12,676 bases of DNA. It comes from Flavobacteria bacterium RIFCSPLOWO2_12_FULL_31_7 (GTDB lineage Bacteria; Bacteroidota; Bacteroidia; Flavobacteriales; Flavobacteriaceae). The notes below the pieces were generated by a model. It searched no databases and had not been told where the DNA came from. It saw nothing but the letters and a program-made list of their open reading frames with translations. The stretch lies in assembly GCA_001800945.1 (NCBI GenBank), contig MGWJ01000169.1, positions 1 to 12,676 of the forward strand. Direction: 5' to 3'. Every line of letters begins with the position of its first letter. Position 1 is the stretch's first letter. Shown here in pieces: positions 1-7,101 of this stretch. The position numbers were made by a program, and so were the translations under genes.

Positions 1-396
1 AATAGAAATTGGAGATGCTTCTGAAACCGCTTTAAAATGTTGATAAATTCCTTCTTGAGTTGGCTTGTTATAATATGGCGAAACAGATAAAATAGCCGCA
101 AATCTAGACAAATCTCTAGTTTTTAATTCCTCCACCACTTTAGCCGTATTATTACCACCAACACCTAAAACCATTGGTACTCTACCATTATTAGTCGCAA
201 CAATTGTTTCAATAACTACTTCTTTTTCATCTGCATTTAGCGTGGCACTTTCTGCAGTTGTTCCTAAAATCACTAAATATTCAACTCCGCCTTCGATAAC
301 GTAGTTTGTAATTTTAGCTAATGCTTCTGTATCTACAGAAAAATCTTTTTTAAAAGGTGTAACCAACGCCACTCCTGTTCCAATTAATGCTTGCAT
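1..396 (-). CDS. dapA: 4-hydroxy-tetrahydrodipicolinate synthase, N-terminal 132 residues (cut by window edge)
   Basis: Condenses pyruvate with aspartate semialdehyde in the lysine/diaminopimelate pathway, in the cytoplasm. Reading the minus strand from the ATG at 396 gives a protein beginning MQALIGTGVALVTPF, the usual start of the DapA TIM barrel. GTTAES (residues 45-50) holds the two threonines that bind pyruvate carboxylate and support proton relay. PYYNKP (107-112) holds the conserved tyrosines. The Schiff-base lysine lies beyond the left edge, so completeness cannot be judged. Family members carry GTTGES or GTTGET more often, so Ala48 is a mild variant. The gene begins one base after the stop of the preceding DUF6913-like gene, which suggests one transcript and probably translational coupling. 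No Shine-Dalgarno sequence is seen, as is normal in Bacteroidota. N-acetylneuraminate lyase is a related alternative, but the start and motif pattern favour DapA. Confidence 0.93.
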   Translation of the reverse strand, partial: MQALIGTGVALVTPFKKDFSVDTEALAKITNYVIEGGVEYLVILGTTAESATLNADEKEVVIETIVATNNGRVPMVLGVGGNNTAKVVEELKTRDLSRFAAILSVSPYYNKPTQEGIYQHFKAVSEASPISI

Positions 397-397
397 G

Positions 398-916
398 TTA
401 TATTTTTTTTAGTATTTTTAAATATTTAAATAATTCCGAAATAAACTCCGAGTAATTTTCCGCAACTGAATTGATAGACAGATGGTTAATTCTTTTATCA
501 ATGGTTTGAAATCCTACTTTAAATTTTGCTTTTGAACTTTTGGTTACCAACAGTAACGCTGGCTTTTGAACGTCATAATAACTAATTAACAAATCAAAAC
601 TTTGGTCGGTAAAATTAGTAACTCTTTCGCTCTTAAACAACCCACCAAACGAAATATCTTTCCTGAAAAAATAATCAAATTTTTCTAATAATGTTTTCTT
701 ATTTTTATTGATAAATGATAAAATTTCAATGTTTTCTTTAGCAATTCCGTGCTTCTCAATTTCTTTTATGAGTTCTTCTTGCTTGGTAAAATAATTTCCA
801 TCAATTAACACCCCAACTTTAACAATTTTGTCAAATGACACTTGTAGTTGATAGTTTATTAACTTTTTATTTACCTTTCTTTTAAGAAAAAAATCCTTTA
901 TTATTTTAGAAATCAT
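398..916 (-). CDS. DUF6913-like conserved hypothetical protein upstream of dapA
   Basis: A 172-residue, lysine-rich, soluble-looking protein without signal peptide or convincing membrane helix. It has a basic N-terminus (residues 1-20), then a beta-strand-like stretch VKVGVLIDGNYF, and alternating strand/helix patterns through residue 165. I recognise it by overall look as the flavobacterial family catalogued as DUF6913, which often sits beside dapA; no function is established to my knowledge. I see no catalytic motif. The ATG at 916 is the first plausible start. The stop at 398-400 is one base from the dapA ATG, so the two are very probably co-transcribed. It diverges from the nucleotidase pair across a 46-bp gap. 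The reading frame is supported by its position and conserved-looking composition. The family name is from memory, not a search. Confidence 0.82.
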   Translation of the reverse strand: MISKIIKDFFLKRKVNKKLINYQLQVSFDKIVKVGVLIDGNYFTKQEELIKEIEKHGIAKENIEILSFINKNKKTLLEKFDYFFRKDISFGGLFKSERVTNFTDQSFDLLISYYDVQKPALLLVTKSSKAKFKVGFQTIDKRINHLSINSVAENYSEFISELFKYLKILKKI

Positions 917-926
917 TGTAACTTTA
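897..926 (+). promoter_or_regulatory. weak candidate promoter for the split nucleotidase operon
   Basis: TTTA at 897-900, an 18-nt spacer and TAACTTTA at 919-926 resemble the Bacteroidota promoter TTTG / 19-21 / TAnnTTTG, but with mismatches in both boxes and a short spacer. The divergent gap (917-962) must also hold the start region for the DUF6913-like gene. On the minus strand TAATTTTG (936-943) matches the -7 box, but there is no good partner upstream. Confidence 0.25.
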
Positions 927-962
927 CTTCTTTTACAAAATTAAAGTAATCTATTGGAATAT

Positions 963-1745
963 ATGACATTCAAAAGTAAAAATACTAATCTTCTTTACAC
1001 AATTTTTGTTACAACTTTAACATTATCAAGTTTAACGTCTTGTAAAACAAAATCCTATCACAATTATTTAGTGGAAGGAAAAAAGATTGAAATTAATAAG
1101 GATTATGCTGTAAATAAGAGCATTGAATCTTACATTTCACCTTACAGAAATCACATCAATAAAGATTTAGACAGTGTCGTTTCTTATTGTCCAGAAACTT
1201 TAGATAAAAATAAAGGCGAATGGCAAACCAATATTGGAAATTTTATGACAGATGCTTGTATGGAATTGGCCAATCCCGTTTTTATGAAGCAACAAAATAA
1301 ACAAATTGATATTATTCTTTTAAATAGTGGAGGTATTCGATCTATCATTCCAAAAGGAAATATTACAAAAAGAAATGCTTTTGAAGTCATGCCTTTTGAA
1401 AACAGTTTGATTGTAATTGCTTTAAAAGGAGAACAAATTAAAACTTTAGCACAACATATTATTACAGAGAAAAAACCGCATCCTTTAAACGGTTTAAAGA
1501 TTATTTTGAATAAAGAAAATGTAATTACAAATATTCTTTTCAAAGACCAACCAATTGACAAGGATAGAATTTATTATGTAGGTACTTCTGATTATTTAGC
1601 CAACGGAGGTGATAACATGAGCTTTTTCCTGAAAAATGAAGGCGCTTACGATTTGAATTATAAAATAAGGAATGTGTTAATTGATTATTTCTACAAGCAT
1701 AAAACTATCGAAGCATCTAATTCACCAAGAATTATTAAAGAATAA
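963..1745 (+). CDS. 5'-nucleotidase C-terminal-domain lipoprotein (split nucleotidase, substrate-binding half)
   Basis: A 260-residue protein that lacks the metallophosphatase domain and consists of a lipoprotein signal plus the C-terminal domain of UshA-type 5'-nucleotidases. The signal has basic residues, a hydrophobic stretch (about 9-25) and lipobox LTSC with Cys27, so the protein should be lipid-anchored in the periplasm or outer membrane. Domain hallmarks are NIGNFMTDA (90-98), NSGGIR (121-126), PFENSL (144-149) and YLANGGDNMSFF (211-222), the substrate-binding surface in the family. I start at the ATG at 963; a TTG three codons earlier is in frame but less likely. The next gene, 24 bp downstream on the same strand, encodes the missing catalytic domain. 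Inferred role: together they hydrolyse extracytoplasmic nucleotides or related phosphoesters. Substrate is unknown. No Shine-Dalgarno sequence is visible. Confidence 0.9.
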   Translation: MTFKSKNTNLLYTIFVTTLTLSSLTSCKTKSYHNYLVEGKKIEINKDYAVNKSIESYISPYRNHINKDLDSVVSYCPETLDKNKGEWQTNIGNFMTDACMELANPVFMKQQNKQIDIILLNSGGIRSIIPKGNITKRNAFEVMPFENSLIVIALKGEQIKTLAQHIITEKKPHPLNGLKIILNKENVITNILFKDQPIDKDRIYYVGTSDYLANGGDNMSFFLKNEGAYDLNYKIRNVLIDYFYKHKTIEASNSPRIIKE

Positions 1746-1769
1746 TCTGAACTAAATTCAGCATAAATC

Positions 1770-2687
1770 ATGAAAAGAAGAACCTTTATAAAAAATACAG
1801 CTGCAACATCAGCTTTAGTTACACTTAGCAGTGTTTCTTTATCGAGTTTTACAACAGTAAAAGAGCGTAAGATTACAATTTTACATACGAATGATGTTCA
1901 CAGTCATATTGATCCATTTCCTGAAAACCACCCAAAAAATCCAGCAATGGGAGGTGTAGCAAGAAGAGCCAGTTTAATTGAACAAATTCGAAAAGAAGAA
2001 TGTAATGTACTTTTACTAGATGCTGGTGATATTTTTCAAGGCACACCCTATTTTAATTATTATGGTGGCGAATTAGAGTTTAAACTAATGAGCATGATGA
2101 AATATGATTTGGCCACAATGGGAAATCATGATTTTGATAACGGAATTGATGGATTTTATGCACAATTACCTCATGCAAATTTTGAATTTGTTTCTGCGAA
2201 TTATGATTTTAAAAACACCATATTAAATGGAATTGTAAAACCCTACAAAATATTTATAAAAGAAGGTATTAAAGTTGGTGTTTTTGGTTTAGGTGTACAA
2301 TTAGAAGGCTTAGTTGACAAAAAACTTTATAAAGAAACCGTTTACAACAATCCAATTGAAGTGGCTAAAGATATTACAAAACAATTAAAAGAAGTTGAAA
2401 AATGTGACTTAATTATTTGTTTATCTCATCTTGGTTTTGATTATAAAAATGAACCAGAAAAACCTTCCGATATTAAATTAGCTGCCGTTACTCAAAATAT
2501 CGATTTAATTATTGGCGGGCATACTCACACCTTCTTAGATAAACCAATCATAAAAACCAATAAAGTTGGCAAACAAGTAGTTATCAATCAAGTTGGAGCT
2601 TACGGAATCAACTTAGGAAGAATTGATTTTTATTTAAGCAATGACGAGAAATATATTAGTCAAGAAAAGAATATTATTGTTCAATAA
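1770..2687 (+). CDS. Tat-exported metallophosphatase (split 5'-nucleotidase, catalytic half)
   Basis: A 305-residue calcineurin-like phosphoesterase of the UshA/5'-nucleotidase type. The N-terminus MKRRTFIKN followed by a hydrophobic stretch is a twin-arginine signal (RRTFIK), implying export of a folded, metal-loaded enzyme. All dimetal ligands of the family are visible: Asp42 and His44 in TNDVHSH, Asp87 in GDIFQG, Asn119-His120-Asp121 in GNHDFD, His220 in LSHLG, and His251/His253 in GGHTHTF. The protein ends just after the catalytic domain, without the C-terminal substrate-binding domain, which is supplied by the gene 24 bp upstream. The two are probably one operon and form one functional enzyme in trans; this is inference. 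The last 14 bp overlap the 3' end of the convergent membrane-protein gene. Nucleotide substrate is likely but not provable from sequence. Confidence 0.92.
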   Translation: MKRRTFIKNTAATSALVTLSSVSLSSFTTVKERKITILHTNDVHSHIDPFPENHPKNPAMGGVARRASLIEQIRKEECNVLLLDAGDIFQGTPYFNYYGGELEFKLMSMMKYDLATMGNHDFDNGIDGFYAQLPHANFEFVSANYDFKNTILNGIVKPYKIFIKEGIKVGVFGLGVQLEGLVDKKLYKETVYNNPIEVAKDITKQLKEVEKCDLIICLSHLGFDYKNEPEKPSDIKLAAVTQNIDLIIGGHTHTFLDKPIIKTNKVGKQVVINQVGAYGINLGRIDFYLSNDEKYISQEKNIIVQ

Positions 2688-2690
2688 TAT
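2671..2690. terminator. perfect 9+9 bp palindrome at convergent overlapping stop codons
   Basis: Arms ATATTATTG (2671-2679) and CAATAATAT (2682-2690) flank two bases. Both stop codons lie inside: the plus-strand gene stops at 2685-2687 and the minus-strand gene at 2676-2674. Imperfect pairing continues outward for several bases between an A-rich left flank and a T-rich right flank, so it could act as a weak bidirectional terminator. The stem is nearly all A/T, which makes terminator strength doubtful. Confidence 0.45.
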
Positions 2691-3396
2691 CTTTATCTCT
2701 TTTTAATAAATATTTGAGTAAAAAATAGTAAACGGGAACTTCAACAATAAAAATTAAAAATTTAAAAGCAACATGACCGTTGTAATAATGATGAATTGAA
2801 AAACACAAATCGGATAAAAAAAGGCAAAGTATGGTTAGAAAAAAATACTTTGCTTTTTTTGTTTTGTAGCGAACATAATTAACAATACTAACTACAAAAA
2901 CCACTAAAAATGTTATCATATATTCAAAAGCAACAAATTTTTCAGCAGATTTTGACTTGAAATCATAATTTAATAACAAGAATACTAAGCTAAAAAAAAC
3001 AATTCCAATCAGTATATAAGCTAACTTACTCTTATTTCTACTGTTATCCTTAAAATATTTTACATCAGATAAAGAATAATATAAAAATATCATTAAGCAG
3101 AAAAAATAGATAATTGTGGCATAAATATGAAAAGATCTTATTTCTAATAACAATGAATTGTCAGAAATAAAAATAAAAATCAAAAGCAATAAGCTTAAAA
3201 AACTTTTCTTACTGTTCTTATTCGTAATATATAAAAAAGCAATCAGCGGAATAATTATAGGCTTAACTAAAACAGCATAATCCTTCATTTCTAAAACCCT
3301 ATCGAATAATAGATACAAGAAATAGAAAACAAAATAAGCAATTAAAGGAACTACCTCTAAATCACGCTTCAATAAATTTTGAATATTTTTTTTCAT
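2674..3396 (-). CDS. YhhN/TMEM86-like integral membrane protein, second of tandem pair
   Basis: A 240-residue protein with about eight predicted membrane helices (roughly residues 15-31, 41-57, 66-84, 88-108, 124-143, 155-176, 184-202, 208-229) and short basic loops. It resembles the YhhN family, which includes mammalian TMEM86 lysoplasmalogenases: a Lys-Pro before TM2 (45-46), an acidic pair in TM3 (Ser-Asp 78-79) and Ser-Asp in TM7 (195-196). The match is to the pattern rather than to strong identity, so hydrolase activity is unproven. The ATG at 3396 shares one base with the stop of the upstream paralogue (TAATG), which indicates translational coupling. The 3' end overlaps the convergent metallophosphatase gene by 14 bp. 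It is probably the last gene of the DUF6495-like > ligA > membrane-pair transcript. An alternative is a lineage-specific membrane family of unknown function. Confidence 0.75.
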   Translation of the reverse strand: MKKNIQNLLKRDLEVVPLIAYFVFYFLYLLFDRVLEMKDYAVLVKPIIIPLIAFLYITNKNSKKSFLSLLLLIFIFISDNSLLLEIRSFHIYATIIYFFCLMIFLYYSLSDVKYFKDNSRNKSKLAYILIGIVFFSLVFLLLNYDFKSKSAEKFVAFEYMITFLVVFVVSIVNYVRYKTKKAKYFFLTILCLFLSDLCFSIHHYYNGHVAFKFLIFIVEVPVYYFLLKYLLKRDKDIIEQ

Positions 3397-4076
3397 TATT
3401 TACCTTTTGCTTTAATTAAAGAGTAAGTTACGAAAAAATAATAAGAAAGCAGCTGACTTATTAAATTAACTGACTTAAAAGCCCAGTTATACTCTACTTT
3501 TTGTATGAAAATATAAAACATATCTGAAAGGATGAAGGCAATAACTGTCATCACCAAGAAAAGGCTTGAAGCCGAAAAATACATAATATATACTAAAACA
3601 GAAAATACGCTCAAGATTAACAAAACAAATCCATAAGTATACAAAACCAACCCTTCCATAATTGATTCTGCATCAACAATATACATTATACTTAAATATA
3701 AATAAATCAAAAATGCAAGTACAAGAATGATCGCGAAATTAATTTTATTAAATGCTCTAAATTTTAAAAGTTTCATCAAATCTTTACTGACGAAGTATAA
3801 TAATATTATATACGGAACTAAAAAGAAACAAACAGAAATTAAATAATATTGCTTTCCATTATTCAAAATTAACATTTCGCCGATGTAATAGAATATAAAA
3901 CTAACAATGACTCTGTTTTGAAAATTTTCTTTCGCTCTTTTAAAATAATAAATCAGTAAAGTTGGGATAAATAAAGGCTTAGCAATGACTTCTAAACTAT
4001 CTAATTGCAATAGTGAAGAAAAAAAATACAAAATACAAATTACTATATAAGCATATAAAAAAGTTTCTTTACTCAT
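3396..4076 (-). CDS. YhhN/TMEM86-like integral membrane protein, first of tandem pair
   Basis: A 226-residue protein with about eight hydrophobic helices (roughly 6-22, 30-45, 55-72, 77-96, 113-133, 140-165, 171-191, 199-220). It shares the layout of its downstream neighbour and carries the YhhN-like landmarks at matching places: AKPLFIP (32-38), YIGEMLIL in TM3 (64-71), where the family usually has Gly-Asp, and FILSDMFY in TM7 (181-188). The two are therefore likely diverged paralogues from a tandem duplication. Its start overlaps the end of ligA by 8 bp (ATGAGTAA, 4069-4076), so ribosomes finishing LigA can re-initiate here. I infer an inner-membrane location and possibly lysoplasmalogen or other lipid hydrolysis. 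The replacement of Asp by Glu in TM3 leaves catalysis uncertain. No signal peptide is needed. Confidence 0.75.
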   Translation of the reverse strand: MSKETFLYAYIVICILYFFSSLLQLDSLEVIAKPLFIPTLLIYYFKRAKENFQNRVIVSFIFYYIGEMLILNNGKQYYLISVCFFLVPYIILLYFVSKDLMKLLKFRAFNKINFAIILVLAFLIYLYLSIMYIVDAESIMEGLVLYTYGFVLLILSVFSVLVYIMYFSASSLFLVMTVIAFILSDMFYIFIQKVEYNWAFKSVNLISQLLSYYFFVTYSLIKAKGK

Positions 4077-6060
4077 TTATTAGTTTTTGAAATTGATATT
4101 CATCAATAATTGGAATTTTGAGCTGATTCGCTTTTTCTAATTTTGCAGGTCCCATATTAGCTCCTGCTACCACATAATTAGTTTTTGTTGAAATTGAGCT
4201 TCCTACTTTTCCACCATTATCTTCAATGGCTTTTTTTAAGTCATCACGAGTATACACTTCAAAAACGCCAGAAACAACAAATATTTTTCCTTGTAAAACA
4301 TTAGAAACAGAAGTTGAAACTTCATTCAATTCAAACTGAACACCAACTTCTTTTAATCTATTAATGATAATTTTATTCTCTGCATTTTGAAAGAAATCCA
4401 TCACACTTTGTGCAATTCTTTCCCCAATTTCATCAACTGTAACTAAATCAAGTAAATCTGCTTTCGCTAAGTTATCAATATTTTTATAATATTTCGCTAA
4501 TTTTTTTGCCACAGTTTCACCTACATATCGAATACCTAAAGCATATAAAACTCTATCAAATGTAATTTCTTTTGACTTTTCTATACCAGAAATCAGATTA
4601 TCTGCAGATTTATCAGCCATTCTTTCCAAAACAACTACTTGTTCTTTTTTCAAATCGTATAAATCAGCATAATTTTTAACTAAGCCAGCATTAAAAAGCA
4701 AAGCTACAGTTTCACCACCTAACCCTTCAATATCCATGGCTTTTCGAGTAATAAAATGCTGAATTCTCCCAATAATTTGTGGCGGACAACCATAAAAATT
4801 TGGACAATAATGATTCGCTTCACCATCACTTCTGGTTAAAGCGGAATTACATTCTGGACAATTCGTAATATAAACCGTTGGATTTTCTTGATTTCCTCTG
4901 TGAGCAACACCAATTATTTTTGGAATAATTTCTCCTCCTTTTTCTACAAAAACTTCATCACCAACACGAATATCTAATTTTGCAATTTGATCTGCGTTAT
5001 GCAAAGATGCACGTTTCACAATAGTCCCAGCCAATTGGACAGGTTCTAAATTCGCAACTGGAGTAATCGCACCCGTTCGTCCAACTTGGTATGAAATAGA
5101 TTGCAAAATCGTACTCACCTGCTCTGCTTTGAACTTGTAAGCCATTGCCCAACGAGGCGATTTAGCAGTATATCCTAATTCTTCCTGAAAATGAATGTTG
5201 TTTATTTTCACTACCACACCGTCAGTTTCGTAGGGTAAATTGTGTCTGTTTTTGTCCCAATATTCAATGAATTCAAAAACTTCATCAATGTTTTTAGCTA
5301 ATTTACTCTGAGCAGGGACTTTGAAACCCAGTTTTCGAGATAATTCTAAACCTTCATACTGCGATTGAATGGGTAAATTATTGCCTATCATTCCATACAA
5401 CAAACATTCTAACGGACGTTTAGCAACTTCCGCACTATCTTGTAATTTCAAACTTCCTGAAGCGGTATTTCTTGGGTTGGAATAAGGCGTTTCACCAATC
5501 TCAATTAATTCTTGGTTCATTTTTTCGAAACCTGCAAAAGGCAGAATAATTTCGCCACGAATATCAAATTTATCCGGAAATCCAGCATTCAATTGCAATG
5601 GAACAGATTTTATTGTTTTGATATTATTCGTAACGTCATCGCCTTTAAAACCATCTCCACGCGTAACTGCTTTGACTAACTTCCCGTTTTCGTAGGTAAT
5701 ACTAATAGAAGCACCGTCATATTTTAATTCGCAAGTAAATTCTAAAGGTACATCGCCTAAAATTTTCTGACAACGAGTTTGCCAATCCAATAGATCTTCT
5801 TTTGAGTACGAATTATCCAAAGAAAACATCCTGTATTCGTGCTCGACCGTATTAAAACTCTTAGTTATCGTTCCTCCTACTCGTTGCGTTGGCGAATTTT
5901 CATCAAAATATTCAGGATGTTTTTCTTCAAGATTTTGAAGTTCTTGAAGTTTCATATCGAAATCAAAATCTGAAATAGTTGGATTATCCAACACATAATA
6001 ATTATGATTATGCTGGTTTAATTCAGCTCTTAATGATTGAATTGTTTCTAAAACAGTCAT
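4069..6060 (-). CDS. ligA: NAD+-dependent DNA ligase LigA
   Basis: Seals nicks during replication and repair using NAD+. At 663 residues it has normal bacterial length and all domains in order. The N-terminal NMN-binding Ia region has the tyrosine-containing HNHNYYVLD (17-25). The adenylation domain has the active-site lysine in KYDG (Lys113). The OB fold follows, then a Cys4 zinc finger (Cys401, 404, 419, 425), a helix-hairpin-helix region (about 430-580) and a C-terminal BRCT domain (about 588-660, with the GKIFVVSG start). No key residue is missing. The ATG at 6060 is one base after the stop of the DUF6495-like gene, and its end overlaps the next gene by 8 bp, so it sits in the middle of a compact operon. 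No recognisable Shine-Dalgarno sequence precedes it. Essential in essentially all bacteria. Confidence 0.98.
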   Translation of the reverse strand: MTVLETIQSLRAELNQHNHNYYVLDNPTISDFDFDMKLQELQNLEEKHPEYFDENSPTQRVGGTITKSFNTVEHEYRMFSLDNSYSKEDLLDWQTRCQKILGDVPLEFTCELKYDGASISITYENGKLVKAVTRGDGFKGDDVTNNIKTIKSVPLQLNAGFPDKFDIRGEIILPFAGFEKMNQELIEIGETPYSNPRNTASGSLKLQDSAEVAKRPLECLLYGMIGNNLPIQSQYEGLELSRKLGFKVPAQSKLAKNIDEVFEFIEYWDKNRHNLPYETDGVVVKINNIHFQEELGYTAKSPRWAMAYKFKAEQVSTILQSISYQVGRTGAITPVANLEPVQLAGTIVKRASLHNADQIAKLDIRVGDEVFVEKGGEIIPKIIGVAHRGNQENPTVYITNCPECNSALTRSDGEANHYCPNFYGCPPQIIGRIQHFITRKAMDIEGLGGETVALLFNAGLVKNYADLYDLKKEQVVVLERMADKSADNLISGIEKSKEITFDRVLYALGIRYVGETVAKKLAKYYKNIDNLAKADLLDLVTVDEIGERIAQSVMDFFQNAENKIIINRLKEVGVQFELNEVSTSVSNVLQGKIFVVSGVFEVYTRDDLKKAIEDNGGKVGSSISTKTNYVVAGANMGPAKLEKANQLKIPIIDEYQFQKLINE

Positions 6061-6061
6061 A

Positions 6062-6538
6062 TTACGATACTTTTATTAATGCTGTTAATTTAATGTATAG
6101 TTCGCCTTTGCTGATGATTCCGCCGTTTTGAATAATTTTAAAAACTTCTTCATTACGATTTTCAGTCACTTCTTTTTTCCCTGTTTGAATGGTTACTACA
6201 TCGCTAAAAAGATTATTACCTAACCATTCTAAACCTTCAGTTGTAAAAAAGTCAACGGTTTCATTTGAAGTTTGAACAATCAACGATTCCAATAAAGTAT
6301 CATGACATTTAAAAAGAAAAATATGATTTTTAGAAAAATGATCAATAAAACGAACATTGGTAATGGCTTTATCCCAAATTAAATCTGAAAAGACATCAAT
6401 TTCTTGTAAAGCAACTTCTGGTTTATTCGTTTTTAGCTCATCCCATTCTTTTTTATCAATAGTTTGGGTAGCTAAAAAGGTAATGAACTCAGGATGAAGT
6501 TCTTCTAATTGTTCTTTGGTTAGGCGTGTGTATTTCAT
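6062..6538 (-). CDS. DUF6495-like conserved hypothetical protein upstream of ligA
   Basis: A 158-residue soluble protein starting MKYTRLTKEQLEELHPEF. It is acidic in its first half, rich in Trp/Phe, and lacks signal peptide and membrane segments. I recognise the general sequence as a Bacteroidota-restricted family named DUF6495 (from memory, not a search); no activity is known to me. HPEFITFLA near residues 15-23 and the DKKEWDELK stretch look like helical segments, and there is no obvious catalytic triad or metal site. It is the first gene of the ligA unit and ends one base before the ligA ATG. Its start lies about 40 bp downstream of the rplI-operon terminator. No clear Bacteroidota promoter is visible there; the best is TATTTTTA in the U-tract of the terminator with a TTG inside the stem, which is weak. 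Confidence 0.85.
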   Translation of the reverse strand: MKYTRLTKEQLEELHPEFITFLATQTIDKKEWDELKTNKPEVALQEIDVFSDLIWDKAITNVRFIDHFSKNHIFLFKCHDTLLESLIVQTSNETVDFFTTEGLEWLGNNLFSDVVTIQTGKKEVTENRNEEVFKIIQNGGIISKGELYIKLTALIKVS

Positions 6539-6578
6539 TGATAGATTTTATTTTCAACGTAAGGTTTCGTAAAAATAA

Positions 6579-6606
6579 AAAAAGCGTTGCAATTGCAACG
6601 CTTTTT
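6579..6606 (-). terminator. intrinsic terminator of the rpsF-rpsR-rplI operon
   Basis: A perfect 28-bp palindrome with core GCGTTGCAATTGCAACGC (6584-6601) flanked by A5 on the left and T5 on the right. Read on the minus strand, the stem is followed by a long T-rich tract (complement of 6571-6583), as expected for a Rho-independent terminator 22 bp after the rplI stop. Symmetry means it could also stop plus-strand transcripts. Confidence 0.88.
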
Positions 6607-6627
6607 AAAGAAATATTTTAAATAAAA

Positions 6628-7071
6628 TTATGCTTTTTCAGCAACAATTTCATAAGGTAATTCAATGATTACTTCTCTGTGTAAACGGATAGTAGCACTG
6701 TATTTTCCAGTTCTTTTAACAATACCTGAAGTGATAAATTTTCTTTCGATTGCTTGTCCGTTTGCTTCTAAAGCTTGCGCGATATCTGCATTAGAAATTG
6801 ATCCGAATAATTTTTCACCACCTGCTTTTGCAGTGATTTTTATCTCTAAAGCTTTGATTGCTTCTGCAGTTGCTTTTGCATCTGCTACAACTTTAGCTTC
6901 TTTGTGAGCTTTTTGTTTTAAATTTTCAGCTAAAACTTTTTTAGCAGAAGAAGTAGCTAAGATAGCAACTCCTTGAGGAATTAAGAAATTACGACCGTAT
7001 CCGTTTTTTACAGTTACCACATCATCTTTAAAACCTAAATTTTGAACGTCTTGTTTTAAAATTAGTTCCAT
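6628..7071 (-). CDS. rplI: 50S ribosomal protein bL9
   Basis: A 147-residue bL9, a large-subunit protein that binds 23S rRNA near the L1 stalk base and projects a long helix. The N-terminal domain shows the family signature MELILKQDVQNLGFKDDVVTVKNGYGRNFLIPQG, the lysine/alanine-rich connecting helix spans about 42-75, and the C-terminal domain begins around GGEKLFGSIS. I choose the ATG at 7071 because it starts at the family N-terminus and is preceded 7 bp upstream by AAGGA. An in-frame ATG at 7113 would add 14 non-family residues and overrun the upstream hairpin. Last gene of the rpsF-rpsR-rplI operon, 63 bp after rpsR, followed by a strong terminator. Confidence 0.97.
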   Translation of the reverse strand: MELILKQDVQNLGFKDDVVTVKNGYGRNFLIPQGVAILATSSAKKVLAENLKQKAHKEAKVVADAKATAEAIKALEIKITAKAGGEKLFGSISNADIAQALEANGQAIERKFITSGIVKRTGKYSATIRLHREVIIELPYEIVAEKA

Positions 7072-7078
7072 TTTGTTG

Positions 7079-7083
7079 TCCTT
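7079..7083 (-). promoter_or_regulatory. Shine-Dalgarno sequence AAGGA before rplI
   Basis: The minus strand reads AAGGA, then seven bases, then the rplI ATG. It supports the start at 7071 over the in-frame ATG at 7113. It stands out because no other intergenic start in this window has a comparable site, and Bacteroidota generally do not use Shine-Dalgarno pairing. Confidence 0.6.
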
Positions 7084-7101
7084 GTTAAATTTATAAGTTA
7101 G

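Noticed and set aside
954..962. TTG start three codons upstream for the nucleotidase lipoprotein
   Set aside because: The ATG at 963 gives a normal lipoprotein signal, and no ribosome signal favours the TTG.
1184..1561. Open frame on the minus strand inside the nucleotidase lipoprotein gene
   Set aside because: Hydrophobic Phe/Ile-rich shadow product antisense to a gene with clear family motifs.
6665..6907. Open frame on the plus strand inside rplI
   Set aside because: Antisense to a clear ribosomal protein gene; the alanine/serine-rich translation is a by-product of rplI codons.
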